64,000 nt of DNA from Fulvivirga marina (GTDB lineage: Bacteria > Bacteroidota > Bacteroidia > Cytophagales > Cyclobacteriaceae). The notes below the pieces were generated by a model. It was not told the DNA's origin and did no database searches. It worked only from the letters and a program-made list of their open reading frames with translations. The first letter of the stretch is position 1. Every line of letters starts with the position of its first letter. The stretch is from NCBI RefSeq assembly GCF_016775155.1, contig NZ_JAEUGD010000018.1, positions 16,048 to 80,047 on the forward strand. The letters are read 5' to 3'. The translations under genes were made by a program, and so were the position numbers. This document shows positions 27,519 to 35,446 of the stretch, one piece after another.

Positions 27519-29012
27519 ATGGAATATCAAAGCGAAATAAGAGACAGTCAAATAAATCAGCTTTTTGAAAAAGTCGAAAGGAAAAATTATGGTAAATACT
27601 TGTCAAAAGTAAGACTGAATCCAATTCGAGGCTTTGACGATGAGACAGTAACATTTGATTTTCCAGTTACGGCGATAATTGGGCCCAATGGTGGTGGTAA
27701 AACGAGTGTCTTAGGAGCAGCTGGTTGTGCTTACATAGCTGTTAAACCTAGTAGATTTTTCTCGAAAAGTGGGAGGTTTGATGACAGTATGGCCAATTGG
27801 AAAATTCAATATGATCTAATAGATAAGGGCGTCAACACAAGGGACAACATTTCTCGAACAACGAAATTCACTAACTTCAAGTGGACGAGAGAACATAATT
27901 CAAGAAGCGTTGCAGTTTTTGGAGTTTCCAGAACGGTACCAATTAGTGAAAAAACAGAATTTAGAAAGTGCGCTTCGGGGAAATTCAATGTGCCTGAAGA
28001 ACGTGTTCATAATTTAGATGTTGCAGTAAAAGATGCAGCTCAAAAAATTCTCGGTAAAGACTTATCTGACTATTCTCGAATTTCAGTTGATAAATCCGGA
28101 AAGATCACTCTATTAACAGGAACAACTAATACAGGAACACAATTTTCAGAATTTCACTTTGGTGCGGGTGAGTCCAGCATCATTAAGATGATTTTAAAAA
28201 TTGAAGCACTACCTGTTAATTCATTAATCCTAATCGAAGAGATTGAAAATGGGCTTCACCCAATCGCAACTATTAGAATGGTTGAATACTTGATTGATGT
28301 TGCAATTAGAAAAAATGCTCAAGCCATTTTTACTACACACAGTAACGATGCAATATTACCACTTCCTCCACGCGGTATTTGGTCAGCAACGAATAACAAA
28401 TTTTTCCAAGGGAAATTAGATGTAAGATCATTGCGAGCTATAACTGGACAAGTTCAGGCTAAACTGGCAATTTTTGTTGAGGACTCTTTTGCGAAGTTAT
28501 GGGTAGAGTCATGTCTAGCGAATGACACCACGATCGTACATGATGAAATTCAAGTTCATCAAATGGAAGGTGATGGTATTGCAGTTAATGTTAACAAATA
28601 CCATAACCTCAATCCATCAACAGAACATCTATCAATTTGTATTATTGATGGAGATTCCCTACAAAATGAGTCAGAAGACGATAAAGTCTATCGTTTGCCA
28701 GGTGAATCACCAGAATCTTATATTTATGATTTAGTCCTCGATAAAATAAATTCTGAAACTGAGTCTGTAATTGGCGAATTAACAGTGGCTTTACATAAAC
28801 CTTACGAAAGTCAAGATCAAGTAAAAGAGATTATTAATGAGATCCGGAATACCAATAGGGATTCTCATTTACTCTTTTCACAAGTAGGAAAACGTCTTGG
28901 GTTCATAGCAGAGATCGTTGTTAAGAGCGCATTTTTGAACATTTGGATTAGAAGCTATCCAGATGAAGTAAATCGGGTAAATGAGATAGTGAAAAAAAAT
29001 ATAATTGAGTAA
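27519..29012 (+). CDS. AAA/ABC-type ATPase with TOPRIM-like C-terminal domain (OLD-like)
   Basis: A 497-residue protein with a Walker A GPNGGGKTS (55-63), an ABC-like signature GAGESS, a Walker B LILIEEIENG with a catalytic glutamate pair (about 233-241), and a switch THS (about 273). The C-terminal part has an acidic FVED segment (about 318) and an IIDGDS segment (about 375) that fit a TOPRIM nuclease core. Together they resemble OLD-family ATP-dependent nucleases, often found in anti-phage systems such as Gabija. Nuclease activity and defence are inferred. It is on the plus strand, opposite to the surrounding element genes, and stops 15 bases before the first intron-end fragment. Confidence 0.7.
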   Translation: MEYQSEIRDSQINQLFEKVERKNYGKYLSKVRLNPIRGFDDETVTFDFPVTAIIGPNGGGKTSVLGAAGCAYIAVKPSRFFSKSGRFDDSMANWKIQYDLIDKGVNTRDNISRTTKFTNFKWTREHNSRSVAVFGVSRTVPISEKTEFRKCASGKFNVPEERVHNLDVAVKDAAQKILGKDLSDYSRISVDKSGKITLLTGTTNTGTQFSEFHFGAGESSIIKMILKIEALPVNSLILIEEIENGLHPIATIRMVEYLIDVAIRKNAQAIFTTHSNDAILPLPPRGIWSATNNKFFQGKLDVRSLRAITGQVQAKLAIFVEDSFAKLWVESCLANDTTIVHDEIQVHQMEGDGIAVNVNKYHNLNPSTEHLSICIIDGDSLQNESEDDKVYRLPGESPESYIYDLVLDKINSETESVIGELTVALHKPYESQDQVKEIINEIRNTNRDSHLLFSQVGKRLGFIAEIVVKSAFLNIWIRSYPDEVNRVNEIVKKNIIE

Positions 29013-29027
29013 TAAATACGACAGCCC

Positions 29028-29162
29028 AGTCGAGTAAGCCAGGGGAGTTTCACCCCTAACTTTTCACAGAACCGTACGTGAACCTCTCGATTCATACGGC
29101 TCTTATTATTCAATCGTTATTGGTATGAATTCGATCACACCAATTTGTACCCCAATTCCAAA
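29028..29162 (-). repeat. group II intron 3'-end fragment, copy 1
   Basis: Read on the minus strand, this 135-base fragment begins with the last codons of a group II intron protein (NLELGYKLV, stop) and a short linker. Domain V follows (29102-29069, 34 nt), starting GAGCCGTATG with a GAGA tetraloop and closing with GTACGGTTC. A domain VI hairpin with an 11-base arm region then ends in TACTCGACT. All other intron parts are missing. It lies 15 bases after the stop of the ATPase gene and is antisense to it. Confidence 0.8.
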
Positions 29163-29259
29163 TTTTGACCTCTTAAAAAAAATGTCCTGAAGGCTACGAA
29201 TATCGTGAAATGAATTATTCAGGAAATCCCGAGAAAATTTAATTCTTAAATAAATAATC

Positions 29260-30459
29260 ATGGAAATTAATTTAAATACCAATTTCGACTACCAGTCTAA
29301 AAGATTTCAAGAGTTCTTATTTGACCAGAGTAAAACTTTCTTCAAATCAGTAAATACAGTACCTACTGGTTTTAGTTTTGATTCAGCAGATTCTAGATCA
29401 AGCAATCAAGATGCTGATCCAGTTCAAGAAAATGTCATCTTTTTAGTAGAAGAGGAATATGTTGTAGAAAAAGGAGAATCGAGAACTGCTGGGGACTTGA
29501 ACGGACAGTGTGTTGCTGCAGGGACAATAGAATATCAAGGTACTGTTAAGATTAATATAGTGTATGGCCACGATCTTGACCTTAATCTTGAATATTTGTT
29601 ATATATAAAAGACAACATTCCCTCAAGTGCATCTTCATTGGCAAAACAACTTTTTCAACAATTTGATCCGAAAATCCATGGAAGCGACATTATGAAGTGG
29701 ATTGAGAGTCAACTTAAAGATGGATTGACTAAAGACATGTTTATTGTTGATACAATTTCTGTTTTCGAAAAAGTATCCGATAGAATCATAGTTGATGATA
29801 GCCAAAGACGGTCTCTTTTTAGACTTTATTGTAGCAATGAGGGAGGTGTAATTTATGACGAAAGAGGTGAAAGAATTTTAGATTACGGTCAATGGGCAGA
29901 CCAAGAAAACATTGGATGCCGATTAATAGATGAAAGATTAATAATTGGGAGAGATGAACCACCACAATATGCAGAAGTACGAGAGTACAATTCAGGTAAT
30001 CCCCCTACTAGGCAGGAACTCGACAGTATCACTGAAGAACTAATTAATCGAGTAATGCCACCAACTAACAATTGTGGTACTATGCAAAGGCATAATCAAA
30101 GATTACTAGAATTATTGGAATGGCCTGAATTCAAAATCGAATGGAAAACTAAAATAATCAAAATCGGTTGTTCGAAAATCACAATATCATACCCAGTTTT
30201 AAGAACCCGTAAATCTGAAATAGTTTTTTACGCATATATATCTGTTCCTAAAAATGTAGGTGTCGCTGCATTTAACATCGCAAAAGCATGTGCCTTTAGT
30301 TCTGCTTTAAAAGGTGCCGTTGTAGGTGTAGTATTAGGCAACTTACCTCTGGCCATCTCAACCTTTAAAATTTCTTTTAAGGATTGCGTAGAACGTGAGA
30401 TAAAAAAATGTATCTATCCAGGCCTTTTTACAATTAAAGAAGTTGGTCCCTGGGAATAA
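29260..30459 (+). CDS. unknown cassette protein with C-terminal hydrophobic segment
   Basis: A 399-residue protein with no domain I recognise. The N-terminal part is polar and acidic, the middle contains a strand/helix mix, and near the C-terminus a glycine/alanine-rich hydrophobic stretch (ALKGAVVGVVLGNLPLAI, about residues 350-367) could insert into or cross a membrane. It starts 98 bases after intron-end copy 1 and stops 11 bases before copy 2, so it is the second unit of the array. Its position next to an OLD-like ATPase makes a defence or toxin role possible, without direct evidence. Confidence 0.6.
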   Translation: MEINLNTNFDYQSKRFQEFLFDQSKTFFKSVNTVPTGFSFDSADSRSSNQDADPVQENVIFLVEEEYVVEKGESRTAGDLNGQCVAAGTIEYQGTVKINIVYGHDLDLNLEYLLYIKDNIPSSASSLAKQLFQQFDPKIHGSDIMKWIESQLKDGLTKDMFIVDTISVFEKVSDRIIVDDSQRRSLFRLYCSNEGGVIYDERGERILDYGQWADQENIGCRLIDERLIIGRDEPPQYAEVREYNSGNPPTRQELDSITEELINRVMPPTNNCGTMQRHNQRLLELLEWPEFKIEWKTKIIKIGCSKITISYPVLRTRKSEIVFYAYISVPKNVGVAAFNIAKACAFSSALKGAVVGVVLGNLPLAISTFKISFKDCVEREIKKCIYPGLFTIKEVGPWE

Positions 30460-30470
30460 AAACTACTGCC

Positions 30471-30612
30471 AGTCGAGTAGGTAAAGGGGAATTTCACCCC
30501 TTTACCTCTCACAGAACCGTACGTGAACCTCTCAATTCATACGGCTCTTATTATACAATCGTTATTGGCCTGAATTGGTTCATACCAATTTGTGTCCCAA
30601 TTCCCAATGATA
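30471..30612 (-). repeat. group II intron 3'-end fragment, copy 2
   Basis: The minus strand reads the intron protein tail (YHWELGHKLV, stop), linker, domain V (30547-30514, 34 nt) with the loop GAGA, and domain VI ending TACTCGACT. Its domain VI arms (GGTAAAGGGG / TCCCCTTTACC) differ from copy 1 (AAGTTAGGGG / TCCCCTGGCTT) by paired changes that keep all ten base pairs. This suggests derivation from a different, structure-conserving intron rather than copying of one dead fragment. Confidence 0.8.
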
Positions 30613-30958
30613 GAACAGGTTTGGGTATGACTCGGTTACGAACCCAGCGCACGGGACCCTTTGGAACACTCATCTTCTTGAGCTATATTCACCATTCAAG
30701 GCACACACGGTATATAGCAAATAGGGCGTTCTGTAGTTCACGAAAGTTCAGTGCTAATTACCAACACCACCAAATCGTTGATTTGGCTTTTAAGGATGAA
30801 TAAATTAAAAACAAAATACAACGTTTTGGCTCAGTGCAGACTTGAAGGTTTATCGCTTTCTTCTGCCCTAACTTGCCATATACTAAACGTTATGCATAAC
30901 CAGTTAATACCTTAATCGCTGTCTTTTATCAAAATTGTTTACCTAAGACATTTATGAA
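30613..30958. other. gene-free stretch between intron-end copy 2 and the third cassette gene
   Basis: About 350 bases. A 60-codon plus-strand frame exists (30621-30803) but shows no coding signature. A short ACGTTATGC-type sequence near 30888 resembles the ends of intergenic repeats often seen near Bacteroidota cassette genes. I cannot say more from the sequence. It probably contains the promoter of the next gene. Confidence 0.35.
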
Positions 30959-32098
30959 ATGCAAAGAATAGACAATAAAAATCAAGAATCAAAAACCATG
31001 ATATTTTGGGTGCTTGTGACTTTTGGAGCTTTGGTCTTTTGTTCATTGTTAGTTGTGGCACTAGTTTATTCCTCTTTTAAGGGATATCTCTATGGCACTA
31101 ATGGAGTTTTTGTTCGGTATGGTATTTCAATTGTTCTAGGTCTTTCTTCGGCAGCCTTTTTGATTGGCGGATTAAAGGCAAATGCAGCAGTGAGGGGTAA
31201 AAAATTTGGTATGGCAATCGAATTGGGTGGAGGTGCCGCTATCGCTGCACTTGTTATCTGGGGTTCCATATACTCAACCAAACAAACTGAATTTACCCAA
31301 GGATTTTATCTTTTCAATTCTTCAACGAATAAACCCATTGACAATCAAGAGCTTTCTTTAACTGCTATGCTTCCAAATGGACCCCAGACAGTAATGGTTG
31401 GAGCTGAAGGCTATATAGAATTTAAAAATCTTCCTAACAAATTACTAGGAGCAGAAGTGGAACTCAGCATCCCTGTGGAAGGGTATAATCTCCCTGACAC
31501 AATCAACTCACTCATTTTTAATGGAGAGACGAGGAAAATTATGCTGTTGAGAGATAATTCAGCGATGCTAAGGTTTAAAAAATCAGTTGCTTACGAATTC
31601 ATTAGGCTTATCATCCCTCTTCGTATTATGGCTGATGATGCATTTGGAAATTACTCTGAACTTCCATTTGCAAATTTTAATAGAGATGAACTAATTAATA
31701 CTTTAGCTGAAATTCCTATTTCAACAAATCCAGGAGATTTGACATTACCTGAACTACAAAGAATGTTTGTCTATGTTTCAGATGAGCCCATCTATAAAAC
31801 TGAACTCGTAAAATCTAAAGGGACATACGCAGAGAGGCTTGCTGGTGCAGCCATGAGATTTACTGAATTTTATACAAATTTTTCTCAATTGGAACGAAAC
31901 TATCTATCTGATAAAGAATTGAATCTAATACATGAAGTTCGACATACTTTATTTATCGAGAGGATGAAGAACTTAATTGGTATGAAAATAAGCAATGATG
32001 AAACATTAATTCCTGTTGAGCTCGAAGGTTTGTTTTCAGCGCTTGTAAATGCTGAAGAAGAAATGGGGCCTTTCGAAATGTATTTTGTAACATTCTAG
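30959..32098 (+). CDS. unknown membrane protein with beta-rich and helical cytoplasmic/periplasmic part (third cassette gene)
   Basis: A 379-residue protein with three membrane helices in the first 105 residues (MIFWVLVTFGALVFCSLLVV, ISIVLGLSSAAFLIG, IELGGGAAIAALVIWGSI). A beta-sandwich-like part follows (about 115-200; FYLFNSSTNKPIDNQELSL), then a helical C-terminal domain (205-379). No family is recognised. It is the third plus-strand gene of the array, ending 40 bases before intron-end copy 3. A membrane-effector role in a defence module is a hypothesis only. Confidence 0.6.
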   Translation: MQRIDNKNQESKTMIFWVLVTFGALVFCSLLVVALVYSSFKGYLYGTNGVFVRYGISIVLGLSSAAFLIGGLKANAAVRGKKFGMAIELGGGAAIAALVIWGSIYSTKQTEFTQGFYLFNSSTNKPIDNQELSLTAMLPNGPQTVMVGAEGYIEFKNLPNKLLGAEVELSIPVEGYNLPDTINSLIFNGETRKIMLLRDNSAMLRFKKSVAYEFIRLIIPLRIMADDAFGNYSELPFANFNRDELINTLAEIPISTNPGDLTLPELQRMFVYVSDEPIYKTELVKSKGTYAERLAGAAMRFTEFYTNFSQLERNYLSDKELNLIHEVRHTLFIERMKNLIGMKISNDETLIPVELEGLFSALVNAEEEMGPFEMYFVTF

Positions 32099-32138
32099 AC
32101 TATCAGCCTAAGTAGTTTAAAACGCAGAAAATATGCAT

Positions 32139-32307
32139 AGTCGAGTAAGCCAGGGGAGTTTCACCCCTAACTTCTCATAGAACCGTACGTGAACCTCTCG
32201 ATTCATGCTTACGCCGAAGCTTCAGCATAGGCGCTACGGCTCTTATTATGCAGTCGTTGTTGGCCTGAATTGGTTCATACCAATTTGTATCCCAATTCCC
32301 AATGATA
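32139..32307 (-). repeat. group II intron 3'-end fragment, copy 3, with internal insertion
   Basis: Same layout as copies 1 and 2: tail codons YHWELGYKLV and stop, linker, domain V and domain VI ending TACTCGACT. Domain V (32242-32180) is 63 nt instead of 34, because a 29-base insertion (32207-32235) with a near-palindromic core (GAAGCTTC flanked by complementary arms) splits it. Domain VI arms are as in copy 1. It closes the array on the right. Confidence 0.8.
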
Positions 32308-32413
32308 AATAAAATATACTATCCACAAGCTATAGCTTATCACGCACCAAAGTCTCGAATATGGTGGTTCACTTGATGATATCTCACCATATTTATAACC
32401 TTACCTTCGTCAA

Positions 32414-32662
32414 CTATGGCTCCCCCAAATGCTCAACAATACACCTGACCATCCGTGGCGTTAGTTTCTTCATATGCTTATGATACCCCAACCTTTCCAG
32501 TTTCTCGATAAAGAGATCCATCCAGGTCACCATAGTTTTCACGTCCACATCATAAAGCTCAGCCAGTTCATACTTATATAAAGTGTGTTTTTTGAGGTTA
32601 AAGGATTCCTCCAACTCGATGGCCTCAATTCTTTTATATGTTCTTTTGGTAGTTGTCTCCAT
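32414..32662 (-). CDS. small HTH-like protein, last gene of the particle/lysis operon
   Basis: An 82-residue protein with a basic N-terminus and a helix-turn-helix-like segment (YELAELYDVDVKTMVTWMDLF) that is similar to DUF4248-type Bacteroidota regulators, followed by two helices. It is the most downstream gene of the leftward operon. A DNA-binding or packaging-accessory role is possible. Confidence 0.55.
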   Translation of the reverse strand: METTTKRTYKRIEAIELEESFNLKKHTLYKYELAELYDVDVKTMVTWMDLFIEKLERLGYHKHMKKLTPRMVRCIVEHLGEP

Positions 32663-32674
32663 TGCTGTTAAGCC

Positions 32675-32869
32675 TTACCTGCCTATCCTCCGTAGGGGAT
32701 CATCCTCGGGTAAGTATTCTTCTCCAATAAAATTTCCGATGAAGCCACCGATCAGGGCATAAGGGTAGCTATCCTCACATTTTCGCCATTTGGCGATTGC
32801 CAATCCGCCTAGTGTCCCGAGGACGGCCAATGCTGCCTTTTTTGTATTCTTTGATAGTTTCATTTTCAT
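32675..32869 (-). CDS. small membrane protein overlapping the lysin candidate
   Basis: The start is set at an internal ATG (32869), giving 64 residues: a basic N-terminus (MKMKLSKNTKK), one hydrophobic helix (AALAVLGTLGGLAIAKW), a second Gly-rich apolar segment (YALIGGFIGNFIGEEYL) and an acidic tail. The longer frame to 32959 adds residues that look like noise. It overlaps the end of the previous gene by 95 bases in another frame, where that gene also encodes a hydrophobic stretch. Its glycine-zipper-like segments suggest a membrane or holin-like protein. Confidence 0.5.
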   Translation of the reverse strand: MKMKLSKNTKKAALAVLGTLGGLAIAKWRKCEDSYPYALIGGFIGNFIGEEYLPEDDPLRRIGR

Positions 32870-33521
32870 ATAGTTGATAACCAACCCAGGCGGTAGAAGC
32901 AAGTGCAGCTCCCCAGGCCACGGTTGAAAGCATTCTTTTTCTTCTATCCCGGTAATCAATCAAAGTCAGCGTAAAGCGGTTGCCATAGAGGTTTTTGTGT
33001 ATTCGGGCAAGCTTCGTGAGTAAAGCAAAATCCGTTGAACTGGCAAGTACCATGCAGCCTGCAGAGTAATTGTCAACCAGGACACTTGTACCGTTTGCAG
33101 TCGCCCGATGAACATTAATGCCAAATAGCCCGGTGTCGGGGTAACCGGAAGAAAACCAGTTGAACAAACCGCCTCGATCATAGTCACGGATCACCGTAAC
33201 CGGCTTCACCTGGACTAGTGCTTCATAGCTGGCTTTGTGCATGCCAATCGCATGGCTATTTACGTATTGGCCTGCTTTCAGAAAAGCAGTGCCTTTAGGG
33301 TGCATAGGGTTGTTAAGCCAATATTGCCCCGGATCGGTGGTGCAGGGAAAGTGGTGATACACCCACTTCCCTGCATCATTCCTGTAAAAGACAATCAGCC
33401 AGTCATCAAAAGCGTTAGTTCGCAAATGCCTGCTTCGAAAAGCAATAATGTTCAACTCCCACGGTCTTTGATAGACTACGTAACCTTTCGCTTTTAATAT
33501 TTGCTTGGCGTTATTCAGCAC
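32775..33521 (-). CDS. YkuD-like cell-wall enzyme candidate (phage endolysin-type)
   Basis: A 248-residue protein resembling an uncharacterised protein family seen in Bacteroidota phages. The central region GLFGINVHRA (131-140) and then NYSAGCMV (151-158) has the spacing of L,D-transpeptidase/YkuD catalytic motifs (His138; Ser153 and Cys156, H-x14-S-x-G-C). The N-terminal half (YRNDAGKWVYHHF, CTTDPGQYWLNNP) is typical of that phage family. It ends in a hydrophobic segment (TVAWGAALASTAWVGYQLY), suggesting a membrane anchor. It probably cuts or modifies peptidoglycan, but the reaction is not proven. Confidence 0.6.
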   Translation of the reverse strand: MLNNAKQILKAKGYVVYQRPWELNIIAFRSRHLRTNAFDDWLIVFYRNDAGKWVYHHFPCTTDPGQYWLNNPMHPKGTAFLKAGQYVNSHAIGMHKASYEALVQVKPVTVIRDYDRGGLFNWFSSGYPDTGLFGINVHRATANGTSVLVDNYSAGCMVLASSTDFALLTKLARIHKNLYGNRFTLTLIDYRDRRKRMLSTVAWGAALASTAWVGYQLYENETIKEYKKGSIGRPRDTRRIGNRQMAKM

Positions 33522-34149
33522 TGCTAATAAAATCGCTTACCGCCCAGATTTGCCGTTTCAGTCTTTTTTTGCGGTAGACACCGTCACCATCGCGGCCACC
33601 GTTGTCATTAGTATTCCCTTCCACTGTTATGACATATTGCTCACCCCATGCATCCACAAAGCCAATGTGCGCGGGCCTGTTAAGTCGGTCATACCAGATA
33701 AGAAAAACGTCACCTGACTTTGGTATGCTCTTTACTGGTTTTCCTCGCTTGTAAATGATGTTACGTTCAATAGCGAAAGAAGGAACCCACGCACTTACAG
33801 GAGCATCCACTCCTGCATGCAGATAACACCAACTTACGAAAGCCGAGCACCAGGCATAACCGGGACCAAGACCGGTAACAGCTAAATACTGCTCCACGAC
33901 CTTGCCCCGGTTTGCCCCGCCTTGCTCACGTACACCGACCTGGTTGCTGTAAACTTGCTTTAGCCTTGCCCGAAGCTGCTTTTCCTTTGCTTCCGGGCTT
34001 GCCCCATTTGCTACAAGGCAAACCTCTTTGCCTGTTGTGTTGCTCTCATTAGCTTCAATGCAGGTTTGAGCTACAGCACTCGCGCCAAAAGCACCGCTGC
34101 AAATAAGAAAGCAAAGAAGATAGAGGTAGTTAGCTTTAGCTTTTGCCAT
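33511..34149 (-). CDS. CHAP-domain peptidoglycan amidase/endopeptidase
   Basis: A 212-residue protein with a signal peptide (MAKAKANYLYLLCFLICSGA, cleavage likely after AVAQ). It has a CHAP (TIGR02594-like) domain: catalytic Cys101 in GYAWCSAFVSWCY, His161 in RPAHIGFVDAW and a later polar partner near Asn179 (VEGNTND). These enzymes cleave peptidoglycan cross-bridges or amide bonds. It lies in the lysis part of the operon, overlapping its neighbours by 11 and 79 bases, and is probably a lysin or a virion-associated wall enzyme. Confidence 0.8.
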   Translation of the reverse strand: MAKAKANYLYLLCFLICSGAFGASAVAQTCIEANESNTTGKEVCLVANGASPEAKEKQLRARLKQVYSNQVGVREQGGANRGKVVEQYLAVTGLGPGYAWCSAFVSWCYLHAGVDAPVSAWVPSFAIERNIIYKRGKPVKSIPKSGDVFLIWYDRLNRPAHIGFVDAWGEQYVITVEGNTNDNGGRDGDGVYRKKRLKRQIWAVSDFISSAE

Positions 34150-34442
34150 GATTCCAGGGTTTTAAAGTCTGTTGCAAATTCGTTGTCCAGGTAATTGTCA
34201 GTGGTAGGCCAGATCAGCTTCATTAATATCCTGACCACACCATGCAGCACGAAAAGAGCTATCACTGCAAATAATATAATTTGGAATATGCCTGCGTCAT
34301 ACGTTGCTGACGTGGGATCTATCCACCTGAGTAGAATGTGGCTTTTCATCCACAGGATAAACCCTACCACTATGCTGGAAAGCTCACGCCAGACCTTAAC
34401 GTAATTCCAGACATCTTTAAAAAAACTTTTAAAGTGTTTCAT
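34071..34442 (-). CDS. small three-helix membrane protein, holin-like
   Basis: A 123-residue protein with three hydrophobic helices (SSIVVGFILWMKSHILLRW, AGIFQIILFAVIALFVLHGVV, SIFFAFLFAAVLLARVL) and charged loops. The size and position directly before the CHAP lysin gene fit a class I holin. Its end overlaps the start of the CHAP gene by 79 bases in a different frame, with both frames encoding hydrophobic sequence. The holin function is inferred. Confidence 0.6.
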   Translation of the reverse strand: MKHFKSFFKDVWNYVKVWRELSSIVVGFILWMKSHILLRWIDPTSATYDAGIFQIILFAVIALFVLHGVVRILMKLIWPTTDNYLDNEFATDFKTLESWQKLKLTTSIFFAFLFAAVLLARVL

Positions 34443-34474
34443 GTTGTTATTGTTAAATTGAGTTGTTTGTTTAC

Positions 34475-35434
34475 TTAAATCAATGTGAGGTTCTTTTCCG
34501 GGGCATACACAATCTTCTGTTGCGGGGTATATATCTGGATAATTCCGGCTTTGCCACCAGTGACATAACCCAAGACCTTTTTTTGCTTCACCACAGGGGG
34601 CAAAAACCTCCCGTCACCCTCTTTTAAGAGCGTTGGTTTGCGGGTAACCGCAAGCTTGAACAGCTCCCGGTTGTAGTCAGAAGCCATGCCAAAGCCTGAT
34701 AACGACCATACCCCATTGCGGTTAATCAATCCCATGCGCTCAAATTCAGTCCGAATCTTCACTTTGGAAGGCTCATTGGCAGCAAAGGCCACACTTAACA
34801 GGGCATTGACCAGGCTGGTTATCCTGGTACCCCGAACCCTTGCTCCTTTAAAGTGGCTGCTTACCGCCTGGTAGCCTGCTACATCTTTGATCTTGGCAAG
34901 CTCATTGAGTACCGTGAATATGTTTTGTTTTTCTGCCCCGGCTTTGATCCCGTCTGCTATAGCCTGGCTATCTGTTGATGATTTACTGCTGGTCCCTTTG
35001 GCTATGAGCTTTGTAAAGGTGGCCTCAGAAACCATAGCAGGGAGACCTGCTGCCAGCAACGCCCTGACCGTACCTGCACCAAACACTCCGTCCGGGGTTC
35101 CGTCTGGTTTGATACTTGTAGACCTGATCGCTTCTGCGGCCTTGCCTCCAAGGGATAGCAAAGCAGATTGCAACATTTTTACCATACTACCCTTTGCCCC
35201 GGTGGTCAATGGAAAACTGCTTTTGTTCTGGGTTACCGCCTGCTGAACCGCTTGGGGTAGATGGTTTATGATCACATCACCTCGTCCGGAAGCCGCTTTG
35301 TTTTTGATCATTGTATAAGCCAGGTAGCCACCTCCTAACAGGGCACCCGCGCCAAGGCCGTAAACAATTAGGCGCTGCCTCTTTTTCTTGTCCATTTGCT
35401 TTGTGGGCAGTTGCTTATTTTGAGTTCTTTTCAT
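34475..35434 (-). CDS. membrane-anchored peptidoglycan-binding-domain protein
   Basis: A 319-residue protein with a basic start, a membrane helix (LIVYGLGAGALLGGGYLAYTMI, about 23-44), a PG_binding_1-like repeat (TTGAKGSMVKMLQSALLSLG ... PDGVFGAGTVRALLAAG, about 77-130), then a helical C-terminal part. Peptidoglycan-binding domains of this kind anchor wall enzymes. Here no catalytic domain is visible, so it may dock a particle or lysis apparatus to the cell wall. A shorter start at the Met of MDKKKRQRL is possible. Confidence 0.65.
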   Translation of the reverse strand: MKRTQNKQLPTKQMDKKKRQRLIVYGLGAGALLGGGYLAYTMIKNKAASGRGDVIINHLPQAVQQAVTQNKSSFPLTTGAKGSMVKMLQSALLSLGGKAAEAIRSTSIKPDGTPDGVFGAGTVRALLAAGLPAMVSEATFTKLIAKGTSSKSSTDSQAIADGIKAGAEKQNIFTVLNELAKIKDVAGYQAVSSHFKGARVRGTRITSLVNALLSVAFAANEPSKVKIRTEFERMGLINRNGVWSLSGFGMASDYNRELFKLAVTRKPTLLKEGDGRFLPPVVKQKKVLGYVTGGKAGIIQIYTPQQKIVYAPEKNLTLI

Positions 35435-35446
35435 TGTTTCTAAATG

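Noticed and set aside
30621..30803. A 60-codon plus-strand frame between intron-end copy 2 and the third cassette gene
   Set aside because: No coding signs and no ribosome site; treated as intergenic.
29028..32307. Retron or intact group II intron
   Set aside because: No reverse transcriptase frame is present; only the tail codons, domain V and domain VI remain in each copy.
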